From positions 2,666,001 through 2,730,000 of the forward strand of contig NZ_CP017111.1 of the NCBI RefSeq assembly GCF_001723605.1: DNA of 64,000 nucleotides, written 5' to 3'. The position numbers and the translations under genes are program-made. This stretch comes from Sulfurospirillum halorespirans DSM 13726 (lineage in GTDB: Bacteria; Campylobacterota; Campylobacteria; Campylobacterales; Sulfurospirillaceae). Shown one piece after another: positions 51,026-59,148 of this stretch. The notes under the pieces are model-generated. The model was not told the DNA's origin and made no database searches. It saw only the letters and a list, made by a program, of their open reading frames with translations. How positions within the stretch are numbered: position 1 is the stretch's first letter; each line of letters starts with the position of its first letter.

Positions 51026-52251
51026 GGTGGTACCACTCCATTATCACGCGTATTTCGCTCATTTTCGCTCTCTCGTTGTTTGGCATTACCGCGATTTTCT
51101 TTTCTATCGCGCAATATGAAACGAGCAGAGAGCTTCAAACGATGTTTGACTACTCGCAAATTGCTCTGCGCTCTTCGTTTGATCGTGCCACAAAAACGAT
51201 CGACTTTGACAAAATGGAAGATATTGGGTTTAAACTCATTACCGATGAAGCGCTTAAACAAAAAATTCTCGAACGCCCTCGTCCTCTCAAACCGTTTCCG
51301 ATGAAACGTATGGAAGAGCGGTTTCACTTTATGATTGATGCCGTACCCTACCGCATGCACATTTACACCATTTTAGTGGCACGCGACGCACCCCCTATCG
51401 TCTTTGAAACCCCTTTAAAAAAAGAGATGATGCCCCGTCTCATTTTGCCCCTTATCAGCCTTGCGTTTGTCATCTTTTTGTACATTGGCATTATTCGAAG
51501 TATTCTGCCTCTTAAAACACTCAGAGAGAAGATCAAACATTTTGCCAACGGGGATTATGACATTACATGTAAAAGCAGTAAAAAAGATGAAATCGCCGCC
51601 CTTGCCAATGAATTTGACAGTGCCGTTTTTAAAATCAAATCGCTTCGAGACTCCAGACAGCTCTTTTTGCGCAACATCATGCACGAGCTCAAAACGCCCA
51701 TTACCAAGGGAAAACTCGCCGCTGAAATGATCGAAGATGCCGCATATGCGAGGATCTTGCAAAACGTTTTCAACCGCCAAGAAGCACTTTTGGAAGAGTT
51801 CTCGCGCATTGAAAAGCTGAGTGCCGATGAGCTGAAATTGGAGATCAATCGTTATCATATTGAAGACGTGGTGGATTTTGCCCTTGACATCTTAGATGAC
51901 AAACGAGAAAGCATTACATGTAAACTGGTACCGATGGAACTAGAGGTGGACTTTGAGCTGTTTGGCGTGGCGCTGAAAAACCTTTTGGACAATGGCATCA
52001 ACTACTCTGACGACCACCACGTCAGCCTTCGCAATGATCTTAAAACCATCACCATTTCCAACCACGCCCCCGCGTTGGAGTTTCCCATTGAGCGCTACTC
52101 TGAGCCCTATTTTCTAGAGGGCAAAAAACAAAAAAGCTCGCGCGGTCTTGGCTTTGGACTCTTTATCACATGGCACGTGATTCGTCTACACGGTATGCGA
52201 CTCGACTACAAACACGAAGCAGGTATGAACTGTTTTACGATTTACATGTAA
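51022..52251 (+). CDS. Sensor histidine kinase (ArsS/OmpR partner type)
   Basis: Membrane kinase of 409 residues: two membrane segments (SLIFALSLFGITAIFFSIA; ILPLISLAFVIFLYIGIIR), HAMP region, H-box FLRNIMHELKTPITKG, N-box LKNLLDNGINYSDD and a short catalytic end with RGLGFGLFITWHVI. Overlaps the regulator gene by 4 bp. Ends YM-stop in a TTTACATGTAAA copy. Signal unknown. Confidence 0.87.
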   Translation: MRWYHSIITRISLIFALSLFGITAIFFSIAQYETSRELQTMFDYSQIALRSSFDRATKTIDFDKMEDIGFKLITDEALKQKILERPRPLKPFPMKRMEERFHFMIDAVPYRMHIYTILVARDAPPIVFETPLKKEMMPRLILPLISLAFVIFLYIGIIRSILPLKTLREKIKHFANGDYDITCKSSKKDEIAALANEFDSAVFKIKSLRDSRQLFLRNIMHELKTPITKGKLAAEMIEDAAYARILQNVFNRQEALLEEFSRIEKLSADELKLEINRYHIEDVVDFALDILDDKRESITCKLVPMELEVDFELFGVALKNLLDNGINYSDDHHVSLRNDLKTITISNHAPALEFPIERYSEPYFLEGKKQKSSRGLGFGLFITWHVIRLHGMRLDYKHEAGMNCFTIYM

Positions 52252-52261
52252 AGGAAAATTT

Positions 52262-52870
52262 ATGGCATATTCGGTGGGGATTTATATTTTTGACAATGTG
52301 GAAGTGCTTGATTTTGCAGGCCCATATGAAGTTTTTACAACCGCGTCACGCGTCTTTAACAAAACCGCTTCATCCCTCGCCCATCCTCCCTTTGAGGTCT
52401 TTACCATTGGCAAAACGAAACAGTCCATTTACGCCAGAGCAGGGCTCAAACTGCATCCTGATTATTCGATGACGACGCATCCCTCACTTGATCTTTTGAT
52501 CATTCCTGGTGGCGTGGTCACCAAAGAACTGGAAGATGACGATGTGATCGCGTGGATCAAAAGTACCGCATCTTCCACTCCCATCACCGCATCCATCTGC
52601 ACGGGTGCCTTTTTGCTCGCAAAAGCAGGACTCTTAGAAGGAAAAGCTTCAACAACCCATTGGGAAGACATTGACGAACTGCACGCCCTATTTCCAAGCT
52701 TACATGTAAAAGAAAACATGCGCTGGGTCGATGAAGGTTCCATCGTCACCTCCGCAGGCATTTCGGCTGGCATTGACATGAGTTTACACCTTGTTGAGCG
52801 CCTTATGGGGAAAGAGTTAGCCGTTAATACCGCTAGACAGATGGAGTTTGACTGGACGCAAAACGGTTAG
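52262..52870 (+). CDS. DJ-1/PfpI family protein
   Basis: Protein of 202 residues with a class I glutamine amidotransferase-like fold: VGIYIFDNVEVLDFAGPYEV, LIIPGGVVT, nucleophile-elbow Cys in ITASICTGAFLLAKAG and TTHWEDI. This matches the N-terminal domain of GlxA-type regulators but without HTH. Cotranscribed with the kinase (10 bp gap). It overlaps the convergent methyltransferase gene by 4 bp. Confidence 0.85.
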   Translation: MAYSVGIYIFDNVEVLDFAGPYEVFTTASRVFNKTASSLAHPPFEVFTIGKTKQSIYARAGLKLHPDYSMTTHPSLDLLIIPGGVVTKELEDDDVIAWIKSTASSTPITASICTGAFLLAKAGLLEGKASTTHWEDIDELHALFPSLHVKENMRWVDEGSIVTSAGISAGIDMSLHLVERLMGKELAVNTARQMEFDWTQNG

Positions 52871-53937
52871 GCTTTTTGAATCTGAATAATGCTCTGACAA
52901 ACGCCTAAATGGTCGATGATCGTTTCGACCTTTAGTCCTGCCATTTCGATCAGTTTGATAAAATCTTTGGAGTGGTACATCTTACTGCAACCGTTTGCAA
53001 TCGCGGTAAAATAAGGCGAGGTGTTGATGATGCAAAATGCCGATGTTTCAAAGCGTTGCCTGTCCCAAAAGGGTTCCATGATGCAGAGTTTTGTCTGCTC
53101 ATCCATCGCCTCTTTGGCTTTGCTCAAAATGGAGACGATGTCCTCTTCGCTAAAACAGTCTAAAAATTGACTCATCCAGATGATGTCAAACCCTTTTGGG
53201 AAAACATGCATTGGCGCTAAAACATTGGCAGGCAGAAGAGCAATCTGTTCACTCAACCCCTCTTTTTCGATGTTTTCGCGCGCCAATGTGAGTTGCTCTG
53301 GCAAATCCATAATGCTTACATGTAAAGCTTTATCGCGCTTTGCGATGAGCATTGAAAACTTGCCCGTATTGCCTCCCACATCGAGAATTTTGGTTGGATT
53401 GAGACTCAAAAGGTGTTCCACTGCTTCAGGAAATGCGCTGTCCGAATAGAAATGATCAAACGTAAACCAACTCTGTTTCGCCTTTTCAGGCAAGATGGAG
53501 AGTGCGGGGTAGATGGTCTCCCACTCGCCAAAGACTTTAAGCCCTGTCGGCTTGCCACTTTTGATCGCCTCATCAAGCGAAAAAAGCCCTTGGTAGTTGA
53601 CGTGATGGTTGTAGTTCATATTGGCGATGGTCATCGGATCGTTCAGTAAAAAGTAGCCCGTTTTCGTGATGAAATACAGCTCGCCTTTTTGCTTTACGAT
53701 GTCCGCACTGAGACTCGTTTCAATGAGTGTCGTTATGCCATACTCGCTTAGATTGGTCTCTTTTGCCAACGCTTCGATGCTCAGACCTTCTTTATGCTCA
53801 TAGAGCGCCTTTAGGACGCCTAGATCGCGCATAGAGCGTGCGACTTGAAAAATTATCGGCGCGAAAGCGATGCGTTGGGCATTGTACTGAGCCTCTAGGG
53901 CAGAGACACTGTCGTTATCGTTAAAAAAAGGATTCAT
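52867..53937 (-). CDS. O-methyltransferase-like SAM enzyme
   Basis: Protein of 356 residues with an N-terminal winged-helix dimerisation domain (about 20-100, ALAKETNLSEYGITTLIE) and a SAM-binding domain (KILDVGGNTGKFSMLIAKR at about 190). It belongs to the methyltransferase_2 group (acetylserotonin and plant O-methyltransferase type). Divergent from the aryl-polyene-like operon at 54061, it could methylate the aryl head group, as in known clusters; that link is inference. Confidence 0.78.
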   Translation of the reverse strand: MNPFFNDNDSVSALEAQYNAQRIAFAPIIFQVARSMRDLGVLKALYEHKEGLSIEALAKETNLSEYGITTLIETSLSADIVKQKGELYFITKTGYFLLNDPMTIANMNYNHHVNYQGLFSLDEAIKSGKPTGLKVFGEWETIYPALSILPEKAKQSWFTFDHFYSDSAFPEAVEHLLSLNPTKILDVGGNTGKFSMLIAKRDKALHVSIMDLPEQLTLARENIEKEGLSEQIALLPANVLAPMHVFPKGFDIIWMSQFLDCFSEEDIVSILSKAKEAMDEQTKLCIMEPFWDRQRFETSAFCIINTSPYFTAIANGCSKMYHSKDFIKLIEMAGLKVETIIDHLGVCQSIIQIQKA

Positions 53938-54019
53938 CCAAATATTCCTTATTTTCTAAAAAAGTAAACAAAACCTTAACAGAAAGAGCAATTTTAAGCT
54001 CTTATTTTAGCTAGATTTA

Positions 54020-54025
54020 TATAAT
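54020..54025 (+). promoter_or_regulatory. -10 hexamer of the aryl-polyene-like operon
   Basis: TATAAT 35 bp before the ATG at 54061, in the 123-bp divergent region. No clear -35. Confidence 0.5.
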
Positions 54026-54060
54026 ACACCTGTTTATTTAAGAACTTTTGTCAGGATTGT

Positions 54061-54375
54061 ATGATTTTAAATAATTTTTATACGCTTACATGTAAAGAAG
54101 AAACGCGCTTTTGTGTGAGACTCAGCGATGCGACCCATCCTCTCTTTCAAGCACATTTTCCAAGCAATCCTATCGTGGCAGGATTTCTTTTACTGGATCT
54201 AAGCGCAGAGATTTTGGACATCGAGATTGTTAAAATCATCAAAGCAAAATTTTTAAAAAATATCGCCCCTTTGAGTGTACTGTGGTTTGATCACCAAACG
54301 ACGGGCAACACACTCAAAATTCGTGTCAGTCAAAATGAGCAGAAAGTAGCAGAACTCACTTATGAAAAAAGATGA
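54061..54375 (+). CDS. Hotdog-fold 3-hydroxyacyl-ACP dehydratase-like protein
   Basis: Small protein of 104 residues with HPLFQAHFPSNPIVAGFLLL, the FabZ/FabA/ApeI-type segment in which His lies before FPxxPIxPG. The hotdog family removes water in polyene chain building. First gene of a rightward operon with glycosyltransferase, acyltransferase, ammonia-lyase, ketoreductase, LolA-like and MMPL genes. Overlaps the next gene by 14 bp. Confidence 0.75.
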   Translation: MILNNFYTLTCKEETRFCVRLSDATHPLFQAHFPSNPIVAGFLLLDLSAEILDIEIVKIIKAKFLKNIAPLSVLWFDHQTTGNTLKIRVSQNEQKVAELTYEKR

Positions 54376-55069
54376 AATGATCGTTGTCGTTCCGACCTAT
54401 AACAATCCGCTTACAATTAATGCTGTTGCCAATGATGTCCTGAGTCATGGGTACAGGCTGATTATCGTTGATGATGGCTCTGACACTCCTGTAGCGGACA
54501 TTATCCCAGCACAAAGTGAAAACCTTACCATTCTAAGGCACACGGTCAATCAAGGCAAAGGCGAAGCGATCATCACAGGTGCTCATGAAGCGCAAAGACT
54601 GGGCTTTTCCTATTTTATAAGTCTTGATGGCGATGGACAACATCTGGCTTCTCAAATTGAAAAAATAAGTGACGCCTGTGATGGAGCCGATCAAATCATC
54701 ATCGGTGCGCGCAATTTTGACATTAACAACGTTCCCAATGGCTCCAAATTTGGACGCTGGTTTAGCAACTTTTGGGCGTGTTGGGACACTGAACAGACCA
54801 TCACCGATTCGCTCTCTGGCTTTAGGCTTTATCCGACCTCCATTCTAGACCTCATCATCAAAACCAAACGCTTTGACTGGGAGATGGAAGTGCTCGTCAA
54901 ACACGCATGGAAAGGTCGCCTCATCAAAGAGGTGAGCATCGAGTGCTACTACCCAACCCCCGAAGAGCGTGTGAGTCACTTTAAAAAATTTTGGGATACC
55001 GCCGCCATCGTCATGGTGCATGTCAAACTCCTACCATGGAAATTTTTCCTGAAAAAAAGGTACCAATGA
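54362..55069 (+). CDS. Family 2 glycosyltransferase
   Basis: Protein of 235 residues with a GT-A fold: VVVPTYNNPLTINAVANDV, IIVDDGSD, GKGEAIITGAHEA and the metal motif SLDGDGQH. No membrane segment, like dolichol-phosphate-type transferases. In aryl polyene and flexirubin-type clusters such enzymes add the sugar or lipid-anchor part. Start at ATG 54362; ATG 54377 is also possible. Overlaps the acyltransferase gene (ATGA). Confidence 0.85.
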   Translation: MKKDEMIVVVPTYNNPLTINAVANDVLSHGYRLIIVDDGSDTPVADIIPAQSENLTILRHTVNQGKGEAIITGAHEAQRLGFSYFISLDGDGQHLASQIEKISDACDGADQIIIGARNFDINNVPNGSKFGRWFSNFWACWDTEQTITDSLSGFRLYPTSILDLIIKTKRFDWEMEVLVKHAWKGRLIKEVSIECYYPTPEERVSHFKKFWDTAAIVMVHVKLLPWKFFLKKRYQ

Positions 55070-55926
55070 GCACGAAACAGCGGGGTAGCGGTTGGAGTAT
55101 CAAACTCGTTTACACCTTTTACAGACTTTTTGGCTATACCTTTATCTATTACCTGATGTATCCTGTAACGTTTTTTTATTTTTTAGTGGCAGGCAATGTC
55201 AAAGAAGCCCTACGTGACTACTACAAACATATCAATAAACCTTTTAATAACTGGGTCTATTTTGAACATTTACGACACTTCGCGATCACGATGTGCGACC
55301 GTTTTGTCTCTAAAATGAGCCCCAAAGATTATACCTTTGAGATCAAAAATGAAGCAGAACTGATGCGCCATCTTCATAACGGTGGCATCTTGCTTTTATC
55401 GCATTTTGGGGGCTGGGCGAGTGCTGGTAACTGTTTTAGCGATCTTAAAATCAACATTGTGATGCAAGAATCTCTCATCGCGCCCATTAAATGTATCGAA
55501 GAGAATATTGAAACAAAAAATCAGCATTTATCCATCATCGATCTCTCCAAAGGCGGTGTGGATGTCACAATGAAAATCGCCTCAGCACTTTTGAATAACG
55601 AAATTGTAGCGATGATGGCAGACCGTGCAACCGATCCAAAGCATAAAGAGATCGTCACCTTTTTTGGCAAAAAAGCAGAATTCAATAAAAACCCTTTTAG
55701 CATCGCCTATAAAACCGAAAAACCACTGATGGGCATTGCTTTTAGCTATCAAAAGCCTCAACATTACCGCATTGAATTTATCGAAATTATTATGGATAAA
55801 AACAACCACGCAAACGAAGAGATCTACAAAGCGATGCAAACCTACGCTGATTTTTTTGCGTCGCATGTCGTTTCTCATCCTGAGCAATGGTTCAATCTAT
55901 ACCCCTTTTGGAAAGAAAAAGCATGA
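55066..55926 (+). CDS. LpxL/HtrB-like acyltransferase with altered catalytic motif
   Basis: Membrane-associated protein of 286 residues similar to lauroyl acyltransferases: FYRLFGYTFIYYLMYPVTFF near the N-terminus, LLLSHFGGWASAG (about 105-117), NEIVAMMADRATD and FPFSIAYKT-like NPFSIAYKT. The usual HX4(D/E) pair reads HFGGWA, so the acidic residue is not at the expected place. It may act with another residue or bind lipid without catalysis. Start at ATG 55066 overlapping the glycosyltransferase stop. Confidence 0.75.
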   Translation: MSTKQRGSGWSIKLVYTFYRLFGYTFIYYLMYPVTFFYFLVAGNVKEALRDYYKHINKPFNNWVYFEHLRHFAITMCDRFVSKMSPKDYTFEIKNEAELMRHLHNGGILLLSHFGGWASAGNCFSDLKINIVMQESLIAPIKCIEENIETKNQHLSIIDLSKGGVDVTMKIASALLNNEIVAMMADRATDPKHKEIVTFFGKKAEFNKNPFSIAYKTEKPLMGIAFSYQKPQHYRIEFIEIIMDKNNHANEEIYKAMQTYADFFASHVVSHPEQWFNLYPFWKEKA

Positions 55927-57443
55927 CATTAATCATAGACGATCGCTACATCCGCCTAGAAGAGATATGCAACGCCAGCAGTGTTCAGGTCTCAAACGAT
56001 GCTCATTTTGAAGAGAATTTTTTGCTCGGTCACACCTTTTTGATGAATGAAATCAAAAAAGGCAAACCCATTTACGGCGTCACCACAGGCTATGGTGCGA
56101 GTGGCAAAAATTACCTCACGTATGAGCAAAGCGCCATTTTGCAACAAAACCTTTACCGCTTTCATGGTTGTGGCGTTGGTGCATCGCTCTCTCCTAAAAC
56201 ATCGCGTTACGCGCTGATTTGCAGACTGATTTCACTTTCCAAAGGCAAATCGGGCATCTCATACGAGCTTTTACAACGCCTTGAGCTTTTGCTTGAAAAA
56301 GAGATCAATCCTGTTATTCCTTCCCTTGGTTCTGTGGGGGCAAGTGGTGATTTGACACCGCTTTCATACATTGCCGCGGTCATTGCAGGTGAGAGAGAAG
56401 TGTGGTATGAAGGTGTTATAGTACCAACCAGTGAAGTCTATGCAAAATTGGGTATCACCCCTTACGTCTTTAAACCTAAAGAGGCACTTGCCATTATGAA
56501 TGGTACGACCATTATGAGTGCGATTGCTCTTTCTTCTTTGGAAAGCTTTGAAGTTATACTCTCAAGTATGGAGTCCTTTGTGGCTGGCATGTTTGAAGTG
56601 CTTTTGGGCGATACCACGCCACTGGATGAATTTGTGCATGAGGCGAAACCTTTTATAGGACAGATTCAAAGTGCTTTCAACATCAAAGCTAAAATCGAAG
56701 GCTCAAAACTCACCCACGGGCGCGATGACAGATACGATAAATTCTTTGAAGACAATGATCTGAACATCCAAGATACCTACTCAATGCGTTGTGCGCCCCA
56801 AGTTTTAGGCGTGATTCGCGATAATTTAGAGATTTCCAAAAAATGGGTCGAACAAGAGATCAACTCGGTCAATGACAACCCGCTCATTGATGGCAAAAAC
56901 CAAAAAATCTATACTTCGGGTAATTTCTACGGTAGTTACGTCGCTCACGCGATGGACACACTCAAAATCTGCGCGGCAAACCTTGCGGATCTGCTCGATA
57001 AAGAGTTTGCGCTTCTGGTCGATCATAAATTTAACCGAGGGCTTGGTGAAAACCTCAAGCTCTCGAAAGAGCACTATTTCCATGGTTTTAAAGCAATGCA
57101 AATTACGCTGAGTTCTCTGAGTGCTGATGTCATTAAAAACACCACAGCCGCTTCCATTCACTCTCGCCCCACCGAATCACTCAATCAAGACAAAGTGAGC
57201 ATGGGAACAACGGCGGCACTGGACTTTAAAAAGATGACGGAACCTCTCGAACTGATGCTGAGCATCGCATTTATGGGTATGGCACAAGCCGTGGACATCA
57301 GGGGCAAAGCGAACGTTTCGCCAACACTTCTTAACTACTATGAGGCTATCAGAGAACACGCCAAGCCACTGTTGGAAGACAGACGCATGGACATCGACAT
57401 TAAAGAAATACATAAAATTATACGCAAAGGAGCTCTTGCATGA
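55923..57443 (+). CDS. Aromatic amino acid ammonia-lyase (HAL/TAL/PAL family)
   Basis: MIO enzyme of 506 residues: catalytic Tyr51 in IYGVTTGYGASG, MIO triad Ala140-Ser-Gly142 in GSVGASGDLTPLSY, and conserved NDNPL and QDKVSMGTTA stretches. The selectivity pair by eye is Phe80-His81 (QNLYRFHG), unlike Ser-His of histidine lyases, so an aromatic substrate (Tyr or Phe, giving a cinnamate-type starter) is likely. The ATG at 55923 overlaps the acyltransferase stop. The context of polyene genes agrees. Confidence 0.88.
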   Translation: MTLIIDDRYIRLEEICNASSVQVSNDAHFEENFLLGHTFLMNEIKKGKPIYGVTTGYGASGKNYLTYEQSAILQQNLYRFHGCGVGASLSPKTSRYALICRLISLSKGKSGISYELLQRLELLLEKEINPVIPSLGSVGASGDLTPLSYIAAVIAGEREVWYEGVIVPTSEVYAKLGITPYVFKPKEALAIMNGTTIMSAIALSSLESFEVILSSMESFVAGMFEVLLGDTTPLDEFVHEAKPFIGQIQSAFNIKAKIEGSKLTHGRDDRYDKFFEDNDLNIQDTYSMRCAPQVLGVIRDNLEISKKWVEQEINSVNDNPLIDGKNQKIYTSGNFYGSYVAHAMDTLKICAANLADLLDKEFALLVDHKFNRGLGENLKLSKEHYFHGFKAMQITLSSLSADVIKNTTAASIHSRPTESLNQDKVSMGTTAALDFKKMTEPLELMLSIAFMGMAQAVDIRGKANVSPTLLNYYEAIREHAKPLLEDRRMDIDIKEIHKIIRKGALA

Positions 57444-58129
57444 AAAAAGTGCTGGTCACGGGAGCGACTGGGAGCATTGGAGCAGCCATTGTGCGCTGCT
57501 TTGCCAAAGAGGGCTACTTTGTGTATATCCACTACAAAAGCCAAAAAGACAAAGCGTTAGCCCTTTTGGAAGAGATTCAACAAGGCGAGATGATTCAGTG
57601 TGATTTGACCCAAAAAGAAGAGGTGAAAAAAGCATTTGAATCTTTATATGTAAACGTTTTAGTCAACAATGCGGGCATCACCAAAGACAAGCTTTTTTTC
57701 TTTATGGAAGAGGAAGAGTGGCGTGATGTGATGGACGCGAATCTTAACAGCCTTTTTTATGTTACCAAACAAATACTGCCTAACATGATCAAAGAAAAAG
57801 CAGGTTCCATCGTCAATGTCTCTTCCATCTCAGGTCTGGTTGGCAATGGTGGGCAAGTCAACTATTCGACCACCAAAGGGGGCATCATCGCGTTTACGAA
57901 AGCGCTTTGTGTGGAAGTGGCACGCTATAATATCAGAGTTAATGCAGTAGCCCCTGGGGTCATAGAATCGGAGATGATCCAAAATGTCGATAAAAATATC
58001 ACCAACATCATCCCCTGCAAACGCCTAGGCAAGCCTGAAGAGGTCGCTGAAGTGGTCTTCTTTTTAGGCGATAAGGCAACGTACGTGAATGGTGAAGTGA
58101 TCAATATTAGCGGTGGGATGGTGAGATAA
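57440..58129 (+). CDS. 3-ketoacyl-ACP reductase-like SDR (FabG type)
   Basis: Short-chain dehydrogenase of 229 residues: VLVTGATGSIGAAIV cofactor motif, NNAGIT, and the catalytic Ser-Tyr-Lys set in SSISGLVGNGGQVNYSTTKGG. C-terminal YVNGEVINISGGMVR is FabG-like. It reduces the keto step in chain elongation. Overlaps both neighbours. Confidence 0.9.
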   Translation: MKKVLVTGATGSIGAAIVRCFAKEGYFVYIHYKSQKDKALALLEEIQQGEMIQCDLTQKEEVKKAFESLYVNVLVNNAGITKDKLFFFMEEEEWRDVMDANLNSLFYVTKQILPNMIKEKAGSIVNVSSISGLVGNGGQVNYSTTKGGIIAFTKALCVEVARYNIRVNAVAPGVIESEMIQNVDKNITNIIPCKRLGKPEEVAEVVFFLGDKATYVNGEVINISGGMVR

Positions 58130-58662
58130 TGCACATACTTTTTTCGTTTTTATACGCGCCCGTTGTGGTAGTGTTGCTGAGTTATTTTGACATTAAAACC
58201 GTCTCGATGGGACTTTTTGGCTTTGGACTGCTGTGGCTTTTGAGTTTGAAAAAAAGAGAGATCAAAACCACCCTCTTCCCTCTTTTTTACATTGCCGTGG
58301 CGATTGGAGCCTTTGTTTTAGATGACTTTTTGGTACTCAAATTTTTACCACTTTTGATCTCTTTGGCGTTTATCTTTTTCTTGATGGCGAGCTATTTTGA
58401 CAATGATTCTATCATTGTGCACTTTGCGCGTAAGATCCATAAACGCTCTCTTAGCGAAAAAGAAGAGGCGTATATCAACCGATCGACGCTTTTTTGGATA
58501 GCACTCGCGTGCGTCAACATTGTTTTACATGTAAGCATATTGCTGCTCAAAAATGACCACTATTGGATCATCTACTCTTCGTTTGGCTGGTACTTGGTCT
58601 TTATCTTGGGTGGGATAGTGCAGTTTTTGCACCGTCGCTTTATCTTCTTAAAACGGATGTAA
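58129..58662 (+). CDS. Membrane protein of the aryl-polyene-like operon
   Basis: Protein of 177 residues with about six hydrophobic segments (SFLYAPVVVVLLSYFDI, MGLFGFGLLWLLSL, LFPLFYIAVAIGAFVL and others). It resembles the small membrane proteins (COG4648 type) of aryl polyene clusters. Starts in the stop of the reductase gene (TAATG). Function unknown. Confidence 0.7.
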   Translation: MHILFSFLYAPVVVVLLSYFDIKTVSMGLFGFGLLWLLSLKKREIKTTLFPLFYIAVAIGAFVLDDFLVLKFLPLLISLAFIFFLMASYFDNDSIIVHFARKIHKRSLSEKEEAYINRSTLFWIALACVNIVLHVSILLLKNDHYWIIYSSFGWYLVFILGGIVQFLHRRFIFLKRM

Positions 58663-58665
58663 CGC

Positions 58666-59148
58666 ATGAAAATTATCGTTTTGTGTCTGCTTTCACTGCT
58701 TTGCCTTTTTGCCAATGACGCTTCTTCTTTTAAAGAGACGCGTTACCTCTATGCACTTGATAAGACCATTGAGTTAGAGGGTTTTATCACGTTTGGAGAG
58801 CACAACATCGTCATCGAATATACCAAACCCGAAGCCAAAGTCTTGACCTATTTTGAAGAAAAACTGACCATTCAAGACCAAAATGGCTACAACGTCATCG
58901 ATGCGCAAAGTATGCCTTCAATGAACTATTTTTTTATGATTATCAAAGCGGTGCATAATGAAAACAGTGTCTTGTTGGACTCTTTTTTTGAGGCAAAAAC
59001 GCAGGGTGATGAGACACTTTTAAGCCCCAAAGGTGTCGCAGCGGAAGTGCTTGAAGAAGTGCGCATTTCACGGCAAGCAGCGAAGCTAAAATCTTTACAT
59101 GTAAAGATTAAAAACGGCGATAGGATCACCATTGAAATTAGGAACTAG
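58666..59148 (+). CDS. LolA-like periplasmic carrier
   Basis: Exported protein of 160 residues, signal peptide MKIIVLCLLSLLCLFA, and a beta-rich body similar to outer-membrane lipoprotein carriers (FEEKLTIQDQNGYNVIDA). In aryl polyene clusters a LolA-like protein is paired with an MMPL exporter, as here. Overlaps the exporter gene by 17 bp. Confidence 0.75.
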   Translation: MKIIVLCLLSLLCLFANDASSFKETRYLYALDKTIELEGFITFGEHNIVIEYTKPEAKVLTYFEEKLTIQDQNGYNVIDAQSMPSMNYFFMIIKAVHNENSVLLDSFFEAKTQGDETLLSPKGVAAEVLEEVRISRQAAKLKSLHVKIKNGDRITIEIRN

